Of a stretch of 47,115 bases of DNA, positions 39,468-47,115 are shown piece after piece (the first letter of the stretch is position 1; every line of letters starts with the position of its first letter). The position numbers were made by a program, and so were the translations under genes. Location: NCBI GenBank assembly GCA_002347485.1, contig DDXM01000054.1:16326-63440 (forward strand). Direction: 5' to 3'. The notes beneath the pieces were generated by a model that worked only from the letters and a program-made list of their open reading frames with translations, had not been told where the DNA came from and made no database searches. Source of the stretch: Anaerolineaceae bacterium UBA2260. GTDB lineage: Bacteria > Chloroflexota > Anaerolineae > Anaerolineales > Anaerolineaceae.

Positions 39468-41120
39468 TTATTCCGGAAATCGTAAAGTAGCACCATCACC
39501 CATGTTTTCAATATCCGCGACATCGGCCAGATACTCATTAAAGAATGAGGCACTAATATCATTATCAAATTGGATTATTCTTCCATCTTGATACTTAATA
39601 ACTTCAGGATTACATGCACGTTCTGTTGCTTCATGGTTTAAAGTTAAACCAGCAGCGATTCTACGAATATCAGCTACAAAATCTAAAACTAAAACCTTGG
39701 TTTTGCCTTTCCTCAATCGCAACCCTCTACCCAGTTGTTGTATGAAAATTCTCCTGCTGTGAGTAACTCTCATAAAAGCAACTAAGTTGACATCTGGGAC
39801 ATCGATGCCCTCGTTCAACATTTCTACTGACAGAACACAATTTATTTGACCAGTTCTAAACGATGATAAATTTGTAAACCTAATTTCTCTTGGCAATCCA
39901 CTATGTACCACACAAGATGAGACACCGTTTATAGCTAAGAGAGACTGTAATCGGTTTGCATGATCAATTGATCTACAAAATACCATCGCTTTAGGATTTT
40001 CAATACTAAGAAAATGCTCAACGAATTTTTCTACAATCGCGATATCTCTATCAGGTAAAATTAACTTTGAATTTAAGTCCTTGATCGTTAAGCCTTGTCG
40101 AGACATACGCGATATTTCTTCCCAATCAATGCCATCTGTTAACATACGATAATCTACATCAGCTAAATACCCTTGCTGCATTCCATCCACTATGTCCATT
40201 TTAAACGTAGGTTGGCCGAAAAGGTCATAAAGGTTCTTGTCATCACCGCGCCAAGGAGTTGCCGTCAGTCCGACTAAGAAACTGGGGCTAAGCAGCTCGA
40301 TCATATGTCTAAATACGTTAGCTAAAGCGTGATGTGCTTCATCAACTAATACGAGTCCAAAACGACCCTTCATCGGATCTTTTTCTTGTGCTGATACAAT
40401 TGATTGCCATGTTGCAAACACAACCCCTCCACAATAAGTTGGTGTTTCTCCATCAGTCCATAAGTGTGTAGAGTATTGTTTTTTTAATTGGGACCATGAG
40501 GCTTGGTCTAACTGACGGACTAAATCGGTCATGTGTGCAACACAAAGTATTTCCTGATTTGGATTCCGTTCAAGTTCATTAACTATTAGTTGGTCTGCGA
40601 CAAGGGTTTTTCCTAAACCAGTAGCCATGATTACTATTGCAGTCCTGTTACCTTCGCTCCTATGATTTTCGACAGCATCTACGGCAGATACCTGATACGG
40701 CCGTAGTTCTTTGAAATTACTTGAAATATCTTTCAATTTCTGGAAATAATTCAACAAATAGTACCCGTTCCACAACCGTAAATCTACACCATTCTGTAAT
40801 ACATTCTGTCGATATAGGTTGGCATCTTGAGAAAATGTCTGATTTGTCGCTGCAACAGCTACATCAGCTTTATAAACAGCTGATGCATTCACAACTTCTC
40901 GTAATGCAGAAGAATCAACTGCACCGTGTTTTCGATATTTTGATTGTATGATCCATTTTTTCTCATTGAAGATACCGACAATATCAGCTCCGTGATCTCC
41001 GCATCCCCCCACGACCTGAACATCTACAAATCCACTATGCTCCAAAAGCCTAGCTAACATTCTTTCTGTTGCCTGCCAAGACCCATAAACTAACCTTTCT
41101 TCGCTCACAAAACCTGCCAT
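39468..41120 (-). CDS. SF2 (DEAH) helicase fused to an N-terminal Mrr-like nuclease domain
   Basis: A 550-residue protein. Residues 14-125 form an Mrr-like PD-(D/E)XK domain: D46 in GDHGADIVG and Q59-S-K61 in WIIQSKYRK, the D-QxK pattern usual in active Mrr-type nucleases. Residues about 138-490 are the helicase: Q-motif side RPYQVSAVDAV, Walker A ATGLGKT (166-172), DEAH 260-263, LTATPW (286-290), a helicase C-terminal domain with VHSGLP, MLNEGIDVPDV and QQLGRGLRLRKGK (motif VI). This resembles type I/III restriction and phage-defence helicases. A GGAG inside the end of the ATPase gene serves as its ribosome site, 3 bases apart. It likely moves along and cuts unmodified DNA with the GHKL ATPase. 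Confidence 0.87.
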   Translation of the reverse strand: MAGFVSEERLVYGSWQATERMLARLLEHSGFVDVQVVGGCGDHGADIVGIFNEKKWIIQSKYRKHGAVDSSALREVVNASAVYKADVAVAATNQTFSQDANLYRQNVLQNGVDLRLWNGYYLLNYFQKLKDISSNFKELRPYQVSAVDAVENHRSEGNRTAIVIMATGLGKTLVADQLIVNELERNPNQEILCVAHMTDLVRQLDQASWSQLKKQYSTHLWTDGETPTYCGGVVFATWQSIVSAQEKDPMKGRFGLVLVDEAHHALANVFRHMIELLSPSFLVGLTATPWRGDDKNLYDLFGQPTFKMDIVDGMQQGYLADVDYRMLTDGIDWEEISRMSRQGLTIKDLNSKLILPDRDIAIVEKFVEHFLSIENPKAMVFCRSIDHANRLQSLLAINGVSSCVVHSGLPREIRFTNLSSFRTGQINCVLSVEMLNEGIDVPDVNLVAFMRVTHSRRIFIQQLGRGLRLRKGKTKVLVLDFVADIRRIAAGLTLNHEATERACNPEVIKYQDGRIIQFDNDISASFFNEYLADVADIENMGDGATLRFPE

Positions 41121-41123
41121 TAG

Positions 41124-43424
41124 TTAACTCCGCCAGCTACTAATTAATCGAAGTGAGGCAATGGCTCGGCTATATCTCAATCTCCAGGCTAAATCCTTCG
41201 ATATTGTATTTCTACCTTCATCTGACATCCAAAGTACATCTTTTAGGCTGTCTAAAATCATTTTCACGGCTTTACTCTTTAAGTCATCATTAATCGCCTC
41301 ATATGGATTAGTGAAAAAATTCCCATCCATGACAAGGACTGGATACAATTCCACTAGAGAAAGTAAAAACTCGTTATCTACGTATTTAATGAACCGTCCA
41401 TTTCGAACAATCTCCAAAACCAAATCATGATTAGCTAAATCTGCTTGATAAGCACGCAATTCAATTCTTTTTATTACCTCAATGGGTATTTGTTCAATTT
41501 CAATTGGAGCTAGACTAGATAAATGCTCATCAAGATGATTTCTTAACGCTGCTAATAACGAATTTGCGTCATCTGTTAAATTTTCAACTTTACTAATTGT
41601 CTGTGGGAAGTACTTCTCGCGAAGCATTCGTTGAAGGATTGAAACAGGGTAATCAGTTGGAGTTTGACCAGAAATAGTCAAGAAATGATGGGATAGATCG
41701 ATCAAGAAGAAATCCAAAGGAAGATCAAGGCTCTCCTCAAAGATTTTATTCTCTGGATTGTAGTCAAACTCAAAATTAACACCAGCAACCCGCACTTGAT
41801 AAGGCTCAGTCATTGCTGCGTCCTTTATCTTTCGTGCTTTTGCATTTATTGAGATTTGTGTCTGGCGAAAATAGAGGTCATAAGTCCTTGATAGGTTATT
41901 GTCAACTTCAATTACAATACTCGCAGGTGGCAAAGATCCGGTATTTGTGGGTATAGATTGGGGGCCACTTGGTGGAATATCCACTTGTATTGGTGGCTCA
42001 CCCCCTGCTTCTTGATCTGCTGAAGTACCCCCATGTCTAGCCCTTTCTGCTTGTAGGACCAATTCATACCATTTTTCATCACTTTGAAATGCGTCTTCAC
42101 CAGCATAATAACGTGCTACATACTCTCGGACAATTCCTGAATTGATTCCATTGCCGTTTTCATCACCGGGTACCAAAGCACCCAATCCAGCATAGCCAGT
42201 ACGATACCCAGCATATATTCTGGCTAATGGGCTCGTATTGATTGCCATTCCCATCCTCTCAGCGATTTGTGGCCGCAAAGGTGAATTTCCCCGTATTATT
42301 TCTACGACTTGTTTCCATTCTGGATCTAATTTGTCAAAAGAGTCTTTTTGGTGGGATACTCGGACAAAATCAATTTCCAACTCCCCAACTATTCTTCCTC
42401 CCCAATGTATAGCGTCTAAAGGGTATTCGAGTTCCTTTTCACTTTGACCATTCTCAAAATAGAAAAGACTTTTATCAAGTTCTTCAATAACTCTCCCATT
42501 TCGTATTAAGTCAAAACCATAGTGTTCTTTGTCAAAATACCGTTGAATCCCAATCCAACCTTTTAAACGTCTCTGCCTTTCAATTAAATTACCGCTCAAT
42601 CCACACGATGGGCATGAAGTTTCATTTTGTTCTAGCCATACCCAGCAAGTAGTACAATATTTTCTCGGTCCTAACGTTGCATTAACTTCTGTGTATGCAG
42701 GGACAAATCCAAAGTTCCTCGATGGTACAGAACGGGTTTTGTCCCAAATACAATGCCGCCAAGGTCTCAATAGATCACCTGAATATATTATTCTTATACC
42801 TAGAGCAGCCATTACCCTGCCGTATATTTTTCCCAGTTTATTTCGTGTTTGGTTTTTACCCGCTCCCCACATTAAAGGTCTAATTCGTGATGGCTCTAAT
42901 TTCATTACATGAACTTCAGTACCGTGGACTTTTTTCTCAATATCATTCTCGCTTTTTTCTCTAAATAACAGTGGAGTTTTAAAAGATTGGGCTCGCTCAA
43001 GTTGGTCAAAATCGATGACGATTCCAATCCATTGCGAAGATTCGGTAGTTGTAGTCCAAACTTCAGTTCGACGCCCTAACCTAGCCGTGGAAATATTAAA
43101 CCCCATGCCAAATAGACCCATTTTTTCAACTGGGTCATTACCAGAATATCCAGCTCTAACCGCATTTTGTAAATTCTCACTGGTCATTCCTGACCCATTA
43201 TCTCTTATTACCAATACTCCATTTCCATTTTGTAATTCCCCATCTGAGGGTAATTCTATTGTTATCTGAGGTGAGAGAATTGGTATTCCACTATCTTTTA
43301 GTGTGATGAACGAATCTATGGAATTGTCTATTAGTTCTGCAAGACACTGCCACGGTTTAAAATCAATTTGCCCCAACATTCGTAATACTCGTGGTGACGG
43401 TGTAATGTCTACTACATTTTCCAT
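41124..43424 (-). CDS. MORC-like GHKL ATPase with zinc ribbon
   Basis: A 766-residue protein. The N-terminal Bergerat-fold ATPase has E30/N34 in CLAELIDNSIDSF (N box), RDNGSGM (74-80, G1 box) and GLFGMGFN (103-110, G2 box). A zinc ribbon C257-x2-C260, C271-x2-C274 is inserted after it (KYCTTC, SCPSCG), then a conserved GWIGIQRYF segment and a low-complexity Pro/Gly linker (about 480-500). The C-terminal third is helical with no known motif. MutL/MORC-type GHKL ATPases in restriction-modification loci have been described as clamp-like DNA-binding ATPases next to helicases and methylases, and this gene fits that setting. GGAG precedes the ATG. It follows the glycosylase by 13 bases. Confidence 0.82.
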   Translation of the reverse strand: MENVVDITPSPRVLRMLGQIDFKPWQCLAELIDNSIDSFITLKDSGIPILSPQITIELPSDGELQNGNGVLVIRDNGSGMTSENLQNAVRAGYSGNDPVEKMGLFGMGFNISTARLGRRTEVWTTTTESSQWIGIVIDFDQLERAQSFKTPLLFREKSENDIEKKVHGTEVHVMKLEPSRIRPLMWGAGKNQTRNKLGKIYGRVMAALGIRIIYSGDLLRPWRHCIWDKTRSVPSRNFGFVPAYTEVNATLGPRKYCTTCWVWLEQNETSCPSCGLSGNLIERQRRLKGWIGIQRYFDKEHYGFDLIRNGRVIEELDKSLFYFENGQSEKELEYPLDAIHWGGRIVGELEIDFVRVSHQKDSFDKLDPEWKQVVEIIRGNSPLRPQIAERMGMAINTSPLARIYAGYRTGYAGLGALVPGDENGNGINSGIVREYVARYYAGEDAFQSDEKWYELVLQAERARHGGTSADQEAGGEPPIQVDIPPSGPQSIPTNTGSLPPASIVIEVDNNLSRTYDLYFRQTQISINAKARKIKDAAMTEPYQVRVAGVNFEFDYNPENKIFEESLDLPLDFFLIDLSHHFLTISGQTPTDYPVSILQRMLREKYFPQTISKVENLTDDANSLLAALRNHLDEHLSSLAPIEIEQIPIEVIKRIELRAYQADLANHDLVLEIVRNGRFIKYVDNEFLLSLVELYPVLVMDGNFFTNPYEAINDDLKSKAVKMILDSLKDVLWMSDEGRNTISKDLAWRLRYSRAIASLRLISSWRS

Positions 43425-43437
43425 GTTTCACTCCAAT

Positions 43438-44157
43438 TCAGTTAATTAATCTTGCTAAGTTATTATAGAAACTGCATTGTTCTCTGATCGGGCATTGTTG
43501 ACATTGGGGTTTCTTGATTTTACAAATTGTCGAGGCAACATCAATTATTGCCCAATTAATAATTTTTGGGTCAACCTTTTGAACAACCGAAAACGAGATT
43601 CCTTGAAGGAATGGATCATCTCGGATATCTGCGAGTTTTCGTTTATGAAAGAATCGCTCTAAGATTCTTGCCATATTGCTGTCGAGCAATGGATAGTTCT
43701 TTTGTTTTGTAAAGATCATAATCGCATTTCCAATGTATTGGCCGATCCCAGGAAGTTCAATTATTTCATCGTAACTTGATGGGAAATTACCACCCAGTTT
43801 TACCATTTCCTGCGTAAGTTCTTTAATACTCACTTTTCTTCTTTTCCAGAGACCAATAGGTTTTAAATATTTTTCTAGTTCCAAGTCATCAGCGTTATCT
43901 AAAGCATCCCATGATGGAAACTTGGAAATAAATCCTGAATATACCTTAGCTACAGTTACAGCTTTCGTTCTTTGCAATAATAATTCGACGATAATGCTTT
44001 CGTATTCTGTAACCCCAGATCTTCTCCAAGGGAAATCTCGGCCATTATTTTTAAACCAATCGATCAGGCTCTTCCGAAAGAATTTGATCTGCTTTTCTGA
44101 TATCTCTACCACTGGATCATTCTTTATAATTAAGATTTTTATTCTACTGTGGGTCAC
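43438..44157 (-). CDS. HhH-GPD DNA glycosylase, Mig/T:G-mismatch type, with [4Fe-4S] cluster
   Basis: A 239-residue endonuclease III/MutY-superfamily protein, starting at GTG 44157 inside the methyltransferase gene end. The helix-hairpin-helix is LPGIGQYIGNA (135-145). The residue that decides the type (K in EndoIII, S in MutY, Y in the T:G glycosylase Mig.MthI) is Y141. The catalytic aspartate is D159 (LLDSNMARIL). The cluster motif C212-x6-C219-x2-C222-x5-C228 is complete. This is the pattern of thymine-DNA glycosylases that repair deaminated 5-methylcytosine, and its gene directly follows the C5 methyltransferase with a 14-base overlap. Function is inferred from these residues and context. 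Confidence 0.85.
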   Translation of the reverse strand: MTHSRIKILIIKNDPVVEISEKQIKFFRKSLIDWFKNNGRDFPWRRSGVTEYESIIVELLLQRTKAVTVAKVYSGFISKFPSWDALDNADDLELEKYLKPIGLWKRRKVSIKELTQEMVKLGGNFPSSYDEIIELPGIGQYIGNAIMIFTKQKNYPLLDSNMARILERFFHKRKLADIRDDPFLQGISFSVVQKVDPKIINWAIIDVASTICKIKKPQCQQCPIREQCSFYNNLARLIN

Positions 44158-45520
44158 TTTTCTTGGAGAAATTATTCTCTGCTTGCTTAAGCACCGAAAG
44201 AAAATGGTTGCCTAAAGCTTCTGCTAAAAAGACAGGTACGGCATTGCCAATTTGGGTATATTTGGGGACTTCTCGGTCAAAAACATCAGCTCTTGGGTTC
44301 CCTGCTCGCCGCATCCCACCTGTTGTTCTCTTGCCCTTAAATATATACCAATCTGGAAATGTCTGCAATCGTGCCCATTCTCTAATCGTCATTGTTCTAG
44401 GTTGTGCATAATGGATATAATCATCGGGCATAGAGGTTATTGTTATTGATGGATGCCCGTTTGTCCAAACCCTAGGTAATAGGCGTTGAGAAAACTTTCT
44501 TGTTTTATCCTCTTCTCTTATCTGTCCTCCTGTGGTTAACATATGTCTGAATTTTTGTATGATTTTTAAGCTGTGCCGGCTATATTTCTGTTCAGTAATT
44601 GGTTCACCAATGCCTAAGATTTTTTGTTCTTTGTTTGTCCGCAACCGTTTTGCAAAATCACTTTTGGCAGATTTAGTGTAACAATATGTCTCTCCACCAT
44701 TTATGTAATTATCATCGATCAAATCATCTATGGCTTCTTCTAACGTTGGGGGTTTCCCCGTTGGTTCTGGTATAAGACCACCAGCCCTGTTTTTTTCATT
44801 TTTAATTAGCAATTTATCGCTATCTAGTGTATTTGCTAATAAGGGCCAATTTAAATCGTTTCTAATCCCAACAAGTAAAACTCGAGGTCGATTTTGTGGT
44901 ATTCCATATTCGTAAGCATAAACTACATGCCACCCTATTTGGTAATTCGATCCAAGTTTATTCTTGAAATCTGCTCGAACACTCTTCCATATATCTCCTT
45001 TGGCACTTTCTGGGTCATCTTGGTGCCATTTGGCCGTAAGTATCCCTTTTACGTTTTCGAAAAGGAACATCTTTGGCATTAACATATCAATTATTGAAAT
45101 CATTTCTTGATACAAATGATTTGATGGGATCATCTTCCTATCTACAGAATATGATCTCCTATGACCAATACCTGAGTAACCTTGACATGGTGGGCCACCA
45201 ACAACCAAATCGAGCTCTTTATCCTTGATATTTATTCCGTGTTTTTGATACGTAATATTAACAAATCTATCGTAATCGTCCTCTATATATTTGTGAAGTG
45301 AATGAACGTCTTTCCATACCCAAGGTTCATTTATATTATTTACCCCACAATTTTCGAAATGTGAATATTTCAACCCCTTCCTATTTTCTAAGTAAGTCGC
45401 TAAAGCCTCGTCAGAAATTTCATTAACTAAAATTGGTCTAAAACCCGAATTTTCTAGACCTAATGATAATCCGCCACATCCTGCAAATAAATCAATAAAA
45501 AAGAATTCTCTTTTACGCAA
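44144..45520 (-). CDS. C5 DNA (cytosine) methyltransferase
   Basis: A 458-residue m5C methyltransferase, first in the operon. The start is TTG at complement 45518-45520, supported by GAGGAA 6 bases upstream. Motifs in order: I DLFAGCGGLSLGL (10-22), IV GGPPCQGYSG with nucleophile C112, VI FENVKG (154-159), VIII QNRPRVLLVG (about 210), a variable target-recognition region (about 225-370), IX REWARLQTFPD and X QIGNAVPV. It protects host DNA by methylating cytosine C5. With the downstream T:G glycosylase, MORC-like ATPase, nuclease-helicase and MvaI-like protein it forms a five-gene minus-strand operon of low G+C. The sequence recognised cannot be read from the protein. Confidence 0.92.
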   Translation of the reverse strand: MRKREFFFIDLFAGCGGLSLGLENSGFRPILVNEISDEALATYLENRKGLKYSHFENCGVNNINEPWVWKDVHSLHKYIEDDYDRFVNITYQKHGINIKDKELDLVVGGPPCQGYSGIGHRRSYSVDRKMIPSNHLYQEMISIIDMLMPKMFLFENVKGILTAKWHQDDPESAKGDIWKSVRADFKNKLGSNYQIGWHVVYAYEYGIPQNRPRVLLVGIRNDLNWPLLANTLDSDKLLIKNEKNRAGGLIPEPTGKPPTLEEAIDDLIDDNYINGGETYCYTKSAKSDFAKRLRTNKEQKILGIGEPITEQKYSRHSLKIIQKFRHMLTTGGQIREEDKTRKFSQRLLPRVWTNGHPSITITSMPDDYIHYAQPRTMTIREWARLQTFPDWYIFKGKRTTGGMRRAGNPRADVFDREVPKYTQIGNAVPVFLAEALGNHFLSVLKQAENNFSKKSDPQ

Positions 45521-45664
45521 TTAATATTCCTCGAAGATAGTATTGTATTTCCAAGAATTTCTTTAGTTCATGAAAATTATATATTACTTTTAAATCTTTC
45601 TTCGTCTCCCCTCTTGACAACTGTGTTATAATAGAACATATATTCTATTCGCAAAGGAGTATCC

Positions 45665-46132
45665 ATGTCCGATTCCCCCCTTATCGATCCATTAAAGGAT
45701 TCCAACATTGAGATCATTCGTTCAAAAGGCAAGCGCGGTGGGCAGCCCGGCAACAAGAATGCCCTTCGCCACGGCTTCTACGCCAGGAACCTCGGCATGT
45801 CCTCGCCCAGCAAATTGAACGAATTCGAATTACGCAACCTGCTTGGTGAAGCCGCCATGCTCAAGGATTACATGTACATTCTCTACAACAAGAACCTCGA
45901 ATCTCATGATTCTATAGTCCTCGCTGAAACCCTCCGGGCTCTTTCCATGGCAGGTATGGCGCTCTCTCGCCTACTGCAGGTCCATAACGAGATCCGCCTC
46001 GCCCGTTCGAATCCCAACGTTGAGTCTTCCCTCTCCCACCTCCTGTCTGACATGAATGACGCCACCTCCCGCGCCAATTCCATCTCCTCACGCATCACCT
46101 CCTCCCTTGATGACGATGACGACGAAGGTTGA
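45665..46132 (+). CDS. Small protein with GGQPGNKNALRHGFY motif
   Basis: A 155-residue protein. The N-terminal part has a basic motif KGKRGGQPGNKNALRHGFY (21-39) that recurs in phage-like and repeated genes of many bacteria, including terminase-small-subunit-like proteins. Helices with LNEFELRNLLGEAAMLKDYM and DSIVLAETLRALSMAGMALSRLLQVHNEI follow, and the C-terminus is Ser-rich then acidic (DDDDDEG). I know no function. AAAGGAG lies 6 bases before the ATG; TTGACA (45614) is present upstream, but no TATAAT lies at the right spacing. It directly follows the AT-rich island and returns to higher G+C, so it may mark its border. Confidence 0.7.
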   Translation: MSDSPLIDPLKDSNIEIIRSKGKRGGQPGNKNALRHGFYARNLGMSSPSKLNEFELRNLLGEAAMLKDYMYILYNKNLESHDSIVLAETLRALSMAGMALSRLLQVHNEIRLARSNPNVESSLSHLLSDMNDATSRANSISSRITSSLDDDDDEG

Positions 46133-46330
46133 TCTACCTGGTGTACCCGGCAAAATACAACAACCACGTATCTATGCCTATACTAATCACTGCTGCCCGC
46201 TCAGCCCCGATTCGTTTTCCAATCGTTCCCGCAGTTATCGAAACCATGAAACAGTTGAGGGGATTCACTCATCAGAACCTTGACATCTCCCCCTCCCCGG
46301 TATACCATTCTCCCAGCATCAGGAACGTCC

Positions 46331-46465
46331 GCCATGCGCGGACTGGCAACCGGCCCGGAGACGGCAGCGGTGCCTCGAGGCAATAGCCTCGATGCGCGGG
46401 ACTCAACCAGCCCCGAAAGATAGGCTCCGTTTTTGTTTTAAGTTGCCCTCCTACCCGCGCATGGC
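46331..46465. other. Candidate structured RNA: 11-bp closing stem around internal hairpins
   Basis: GCCATGCGCGG (46331-46341) is the exact inverse complement of CCGCGCATGGC (46455-46465). Inside lie a perfect hairpin CGAGGC AATA GCCTCG (46376-46391), an AGCC/GGCT pair and a T-rich run TTTTTGTTTT (46430-46439). The 377-base stretch 46133-46509 has no supported gene. The next gene starts 44 bases later. It could be a riboswitch-like leader, an independent small RNA or a mobile-element end; it does not match a class I know. Confidence 0.4.
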
Positions 46466-46509
46466 ACCCGGCCTTCCCCCTGGTGTAAACCACTTACAGG
46501 AGGAACAAC

Positions 46510-46701
46510 ATGAAACAGCCACGAATTTACGTAAGACCCGACCCCGACCTGCCTAAAGAGGAGGCCATAAACCAGGTGGTCGACGCGCTGACGAACTTCT
46601 TCGCCGACCAGCTCGAAAGCGACGGCAAGCTCGAGCAGGCGCTGCGCTTCCGCGAGAAGATCGGCGGGGAATCCAAGCCGGATAATGACAGAGAAGGTTA
46701 A
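46510..46701 (+). CDS. Small acidic/amphipathic protein of unknown function
   Basis: A 63-residue protein with a strong ribosome site (AGGAGG 7 bases before the ATG), which is the main support. It begins KQPRIYVRPDPDLPKEEA and continues as a helix INQVVDALTNFFADQLESDGKLEQALRFREKI with charged residues, then an unstructured tail. No signal or membrane segment. Its stop overlaps that of the decayed minus-strand gene at 46698. I do not recognise a family. The structured stretch upstream could be its leader. Confidence 0.6.
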   Translation: MKQPRIYVRPDPDLPKEEAINQVVDALTNFFADQLESDGKLEQALRFREKIGGESKPDNDREG

Positions 46702-47115
46702 CGCTTCGGGATTTTCGCCGCGGTGATAACGTAGATCAGCGTCGTGGTGTCTCCGGCAGGGTAATCCCCGCGTCCATCGTTGACCAGCTCGGAGTTCTAC
46801 GTATGATCACCAACGTGTGCGTCTCATCCTCCTTCAGCCCGCTATGCACCACCCCGTAAGACAGGGCGGGCGCATAGCCCTCCGGCGCGTGGACGGTGTT
46901 TTAGATCTCGGTGCGCTCGAGGTACGCCGGGGCGTCCATTGGCACACCGCCAACCTCGAGCGAGAGGTATACACTCCCTGAACCGGTTGATTCTCAGCCG
47001 ATCGAACCTGCGCCGCCACCTGTCGTTTCCCCGCCGCCAGTTGAACCAGCCCCGGCTGTACCAAGCGCTCGGGGCGGTCAGCCCGGCTTCGTACTTCAAC
47101 CTGATGACTTCTTTG
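46698..47115 (-). pseudogene. Decayed gene of unknown function, truncated by the window
   Basis: Reading the minus strand, coding-like segments lie in different frames: YEAGLTAPSAWYSRGW near the window edge, then GGVPMDAPAYLERTEI ending in an in-frame TAA, VHAPEGYAPALSYGVVHSG directly after it in the same frame, then after a frame change NSELVNDGRGDYPAGDTTT leading to LIYVITAAKIPKR and the stop. The sequence looks like a protein fragment with at least one nonsense and two frameshift changes. I cannot identify the family. The 5' end is outside the window. Confidence 0.5.

Noticed and set aside
38689..45520. DISARM, BREX or type I restriction system
   Set aside because: There is no DUF1998 protein, PLD protein, PglZ, BrxL or HsdS. 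The MORC-like ATPase plus single-domain Mrr-helicase does not match these systems.
45614..45632. TTGACA and TATAAT as a promoter for the gene at 45665
   Set aside because: Only 7 bases separate them. TTGACA with CATATA (45637) at 17 bases is possible but weak, so no promoter is listed.
45665..46132. Phage terminase small subunit
   Set aside because: Only the short GGQPGNKNALRHGFY motif is shared. No large subunit, portal or capsid gene is present.

Overview
The window looks like a chromosomal contig from a Chloroflexota bacterium, most likely an Anaerolineae relative. The grounds are moderately high G+C with C/G-rich third positions in the core genes, a surface protein with the cysteine-patterned N-terminal domain common in that phylum, many Thr/Pro-rich linkers, and a gene mix typical of such genomes. 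No rRNA or other phylogenetic marker is present, so the placement is an inference.

Layout. (1) 1-907: electron-transfer flavoprotein subunits (etfA tail, etfB), then a small convergent membrane gene. (2) 1630-3467: two lower-G+C PD-(D/E)XK nuclease-like genes, the second broken by one nonsense codon. (3) 3561-4327: a 17-bp direct repeat, a promoter, tRNA-Val(CAC) and 3.3 tandem copies of a 167-bp unit carrying the tRNA 3' end plus its terminator. (4) 4402-5463: a TupA-like ATP-grasp enzyme. (5) 5627-8264: an ArsR-controlled sulfur-relay operon (SQR-like flavoprotein, TusE/DsrC-like, DsrE2-like). (6) 8328-9638: an LCP protein and a membrane protein. (7) 9762-15518: a FadR-type operon with a recognisable FadR-like operator, GlpD-like dehydrogenase, AGPS-like flavoprotein and FGGY kinase. 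(8) 15599-20296: GH5 glycosidase, fatty-acid-hydroxylase-like protein, anchored alpha/beta hydrolase and MFS carrier. (9) 20343-27511: an RNA-modification cluster with a DUF3052-like gene, a divergent TGT, two tandem Rmt/Arm-type 16S rRNA methyltransferases, RsmF, RsmE, a YhhQ-type queuosine-precursor transporter and RsmI. (10) 27710-29339: two paralogous orphan response regulators. (11) 29424-38317: housekeeping genes (lipA, nucleoside phosphorylase, orphan beta-class DNA methyltransferase, yjbQ, lipoprotein, adenosine-specific kinase, rnz, SH3-like protein, plsY) and metK under a SAM-I riboswitch. (12) 38689-45520: an AT-rich minus-strand five-gene island: C5 DNA methyltransferase, HhH-GPD T:G-type glycosylase, MORC-like GHKL ATPase with zinc ribbon, SF2 helicase with Mrr-like nuclease domain, and an MvaI/BcnI-like protein lacking the expected catalytic residues. 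(13) 45665-47115: two small unknown proteins, a candidate structured RNA and a decayed gene.

The two strongest systems are the expanded MORC-type restriction-modification/defence island and the cluster of enzymes aimed at the 16S decoding centre, where tandem G1405-type methyltransferases sit beside RsmF, RsmE and RsmI homologues and a TGT/YhhQ pair. Smaller points of interest are the tRNA-linked tandem repeat with repeated terminators, the FadR-regulated possible ether-lipid or glycerol operon beside a glycolipid-type module, and the self-contained sulfur-relay operon.
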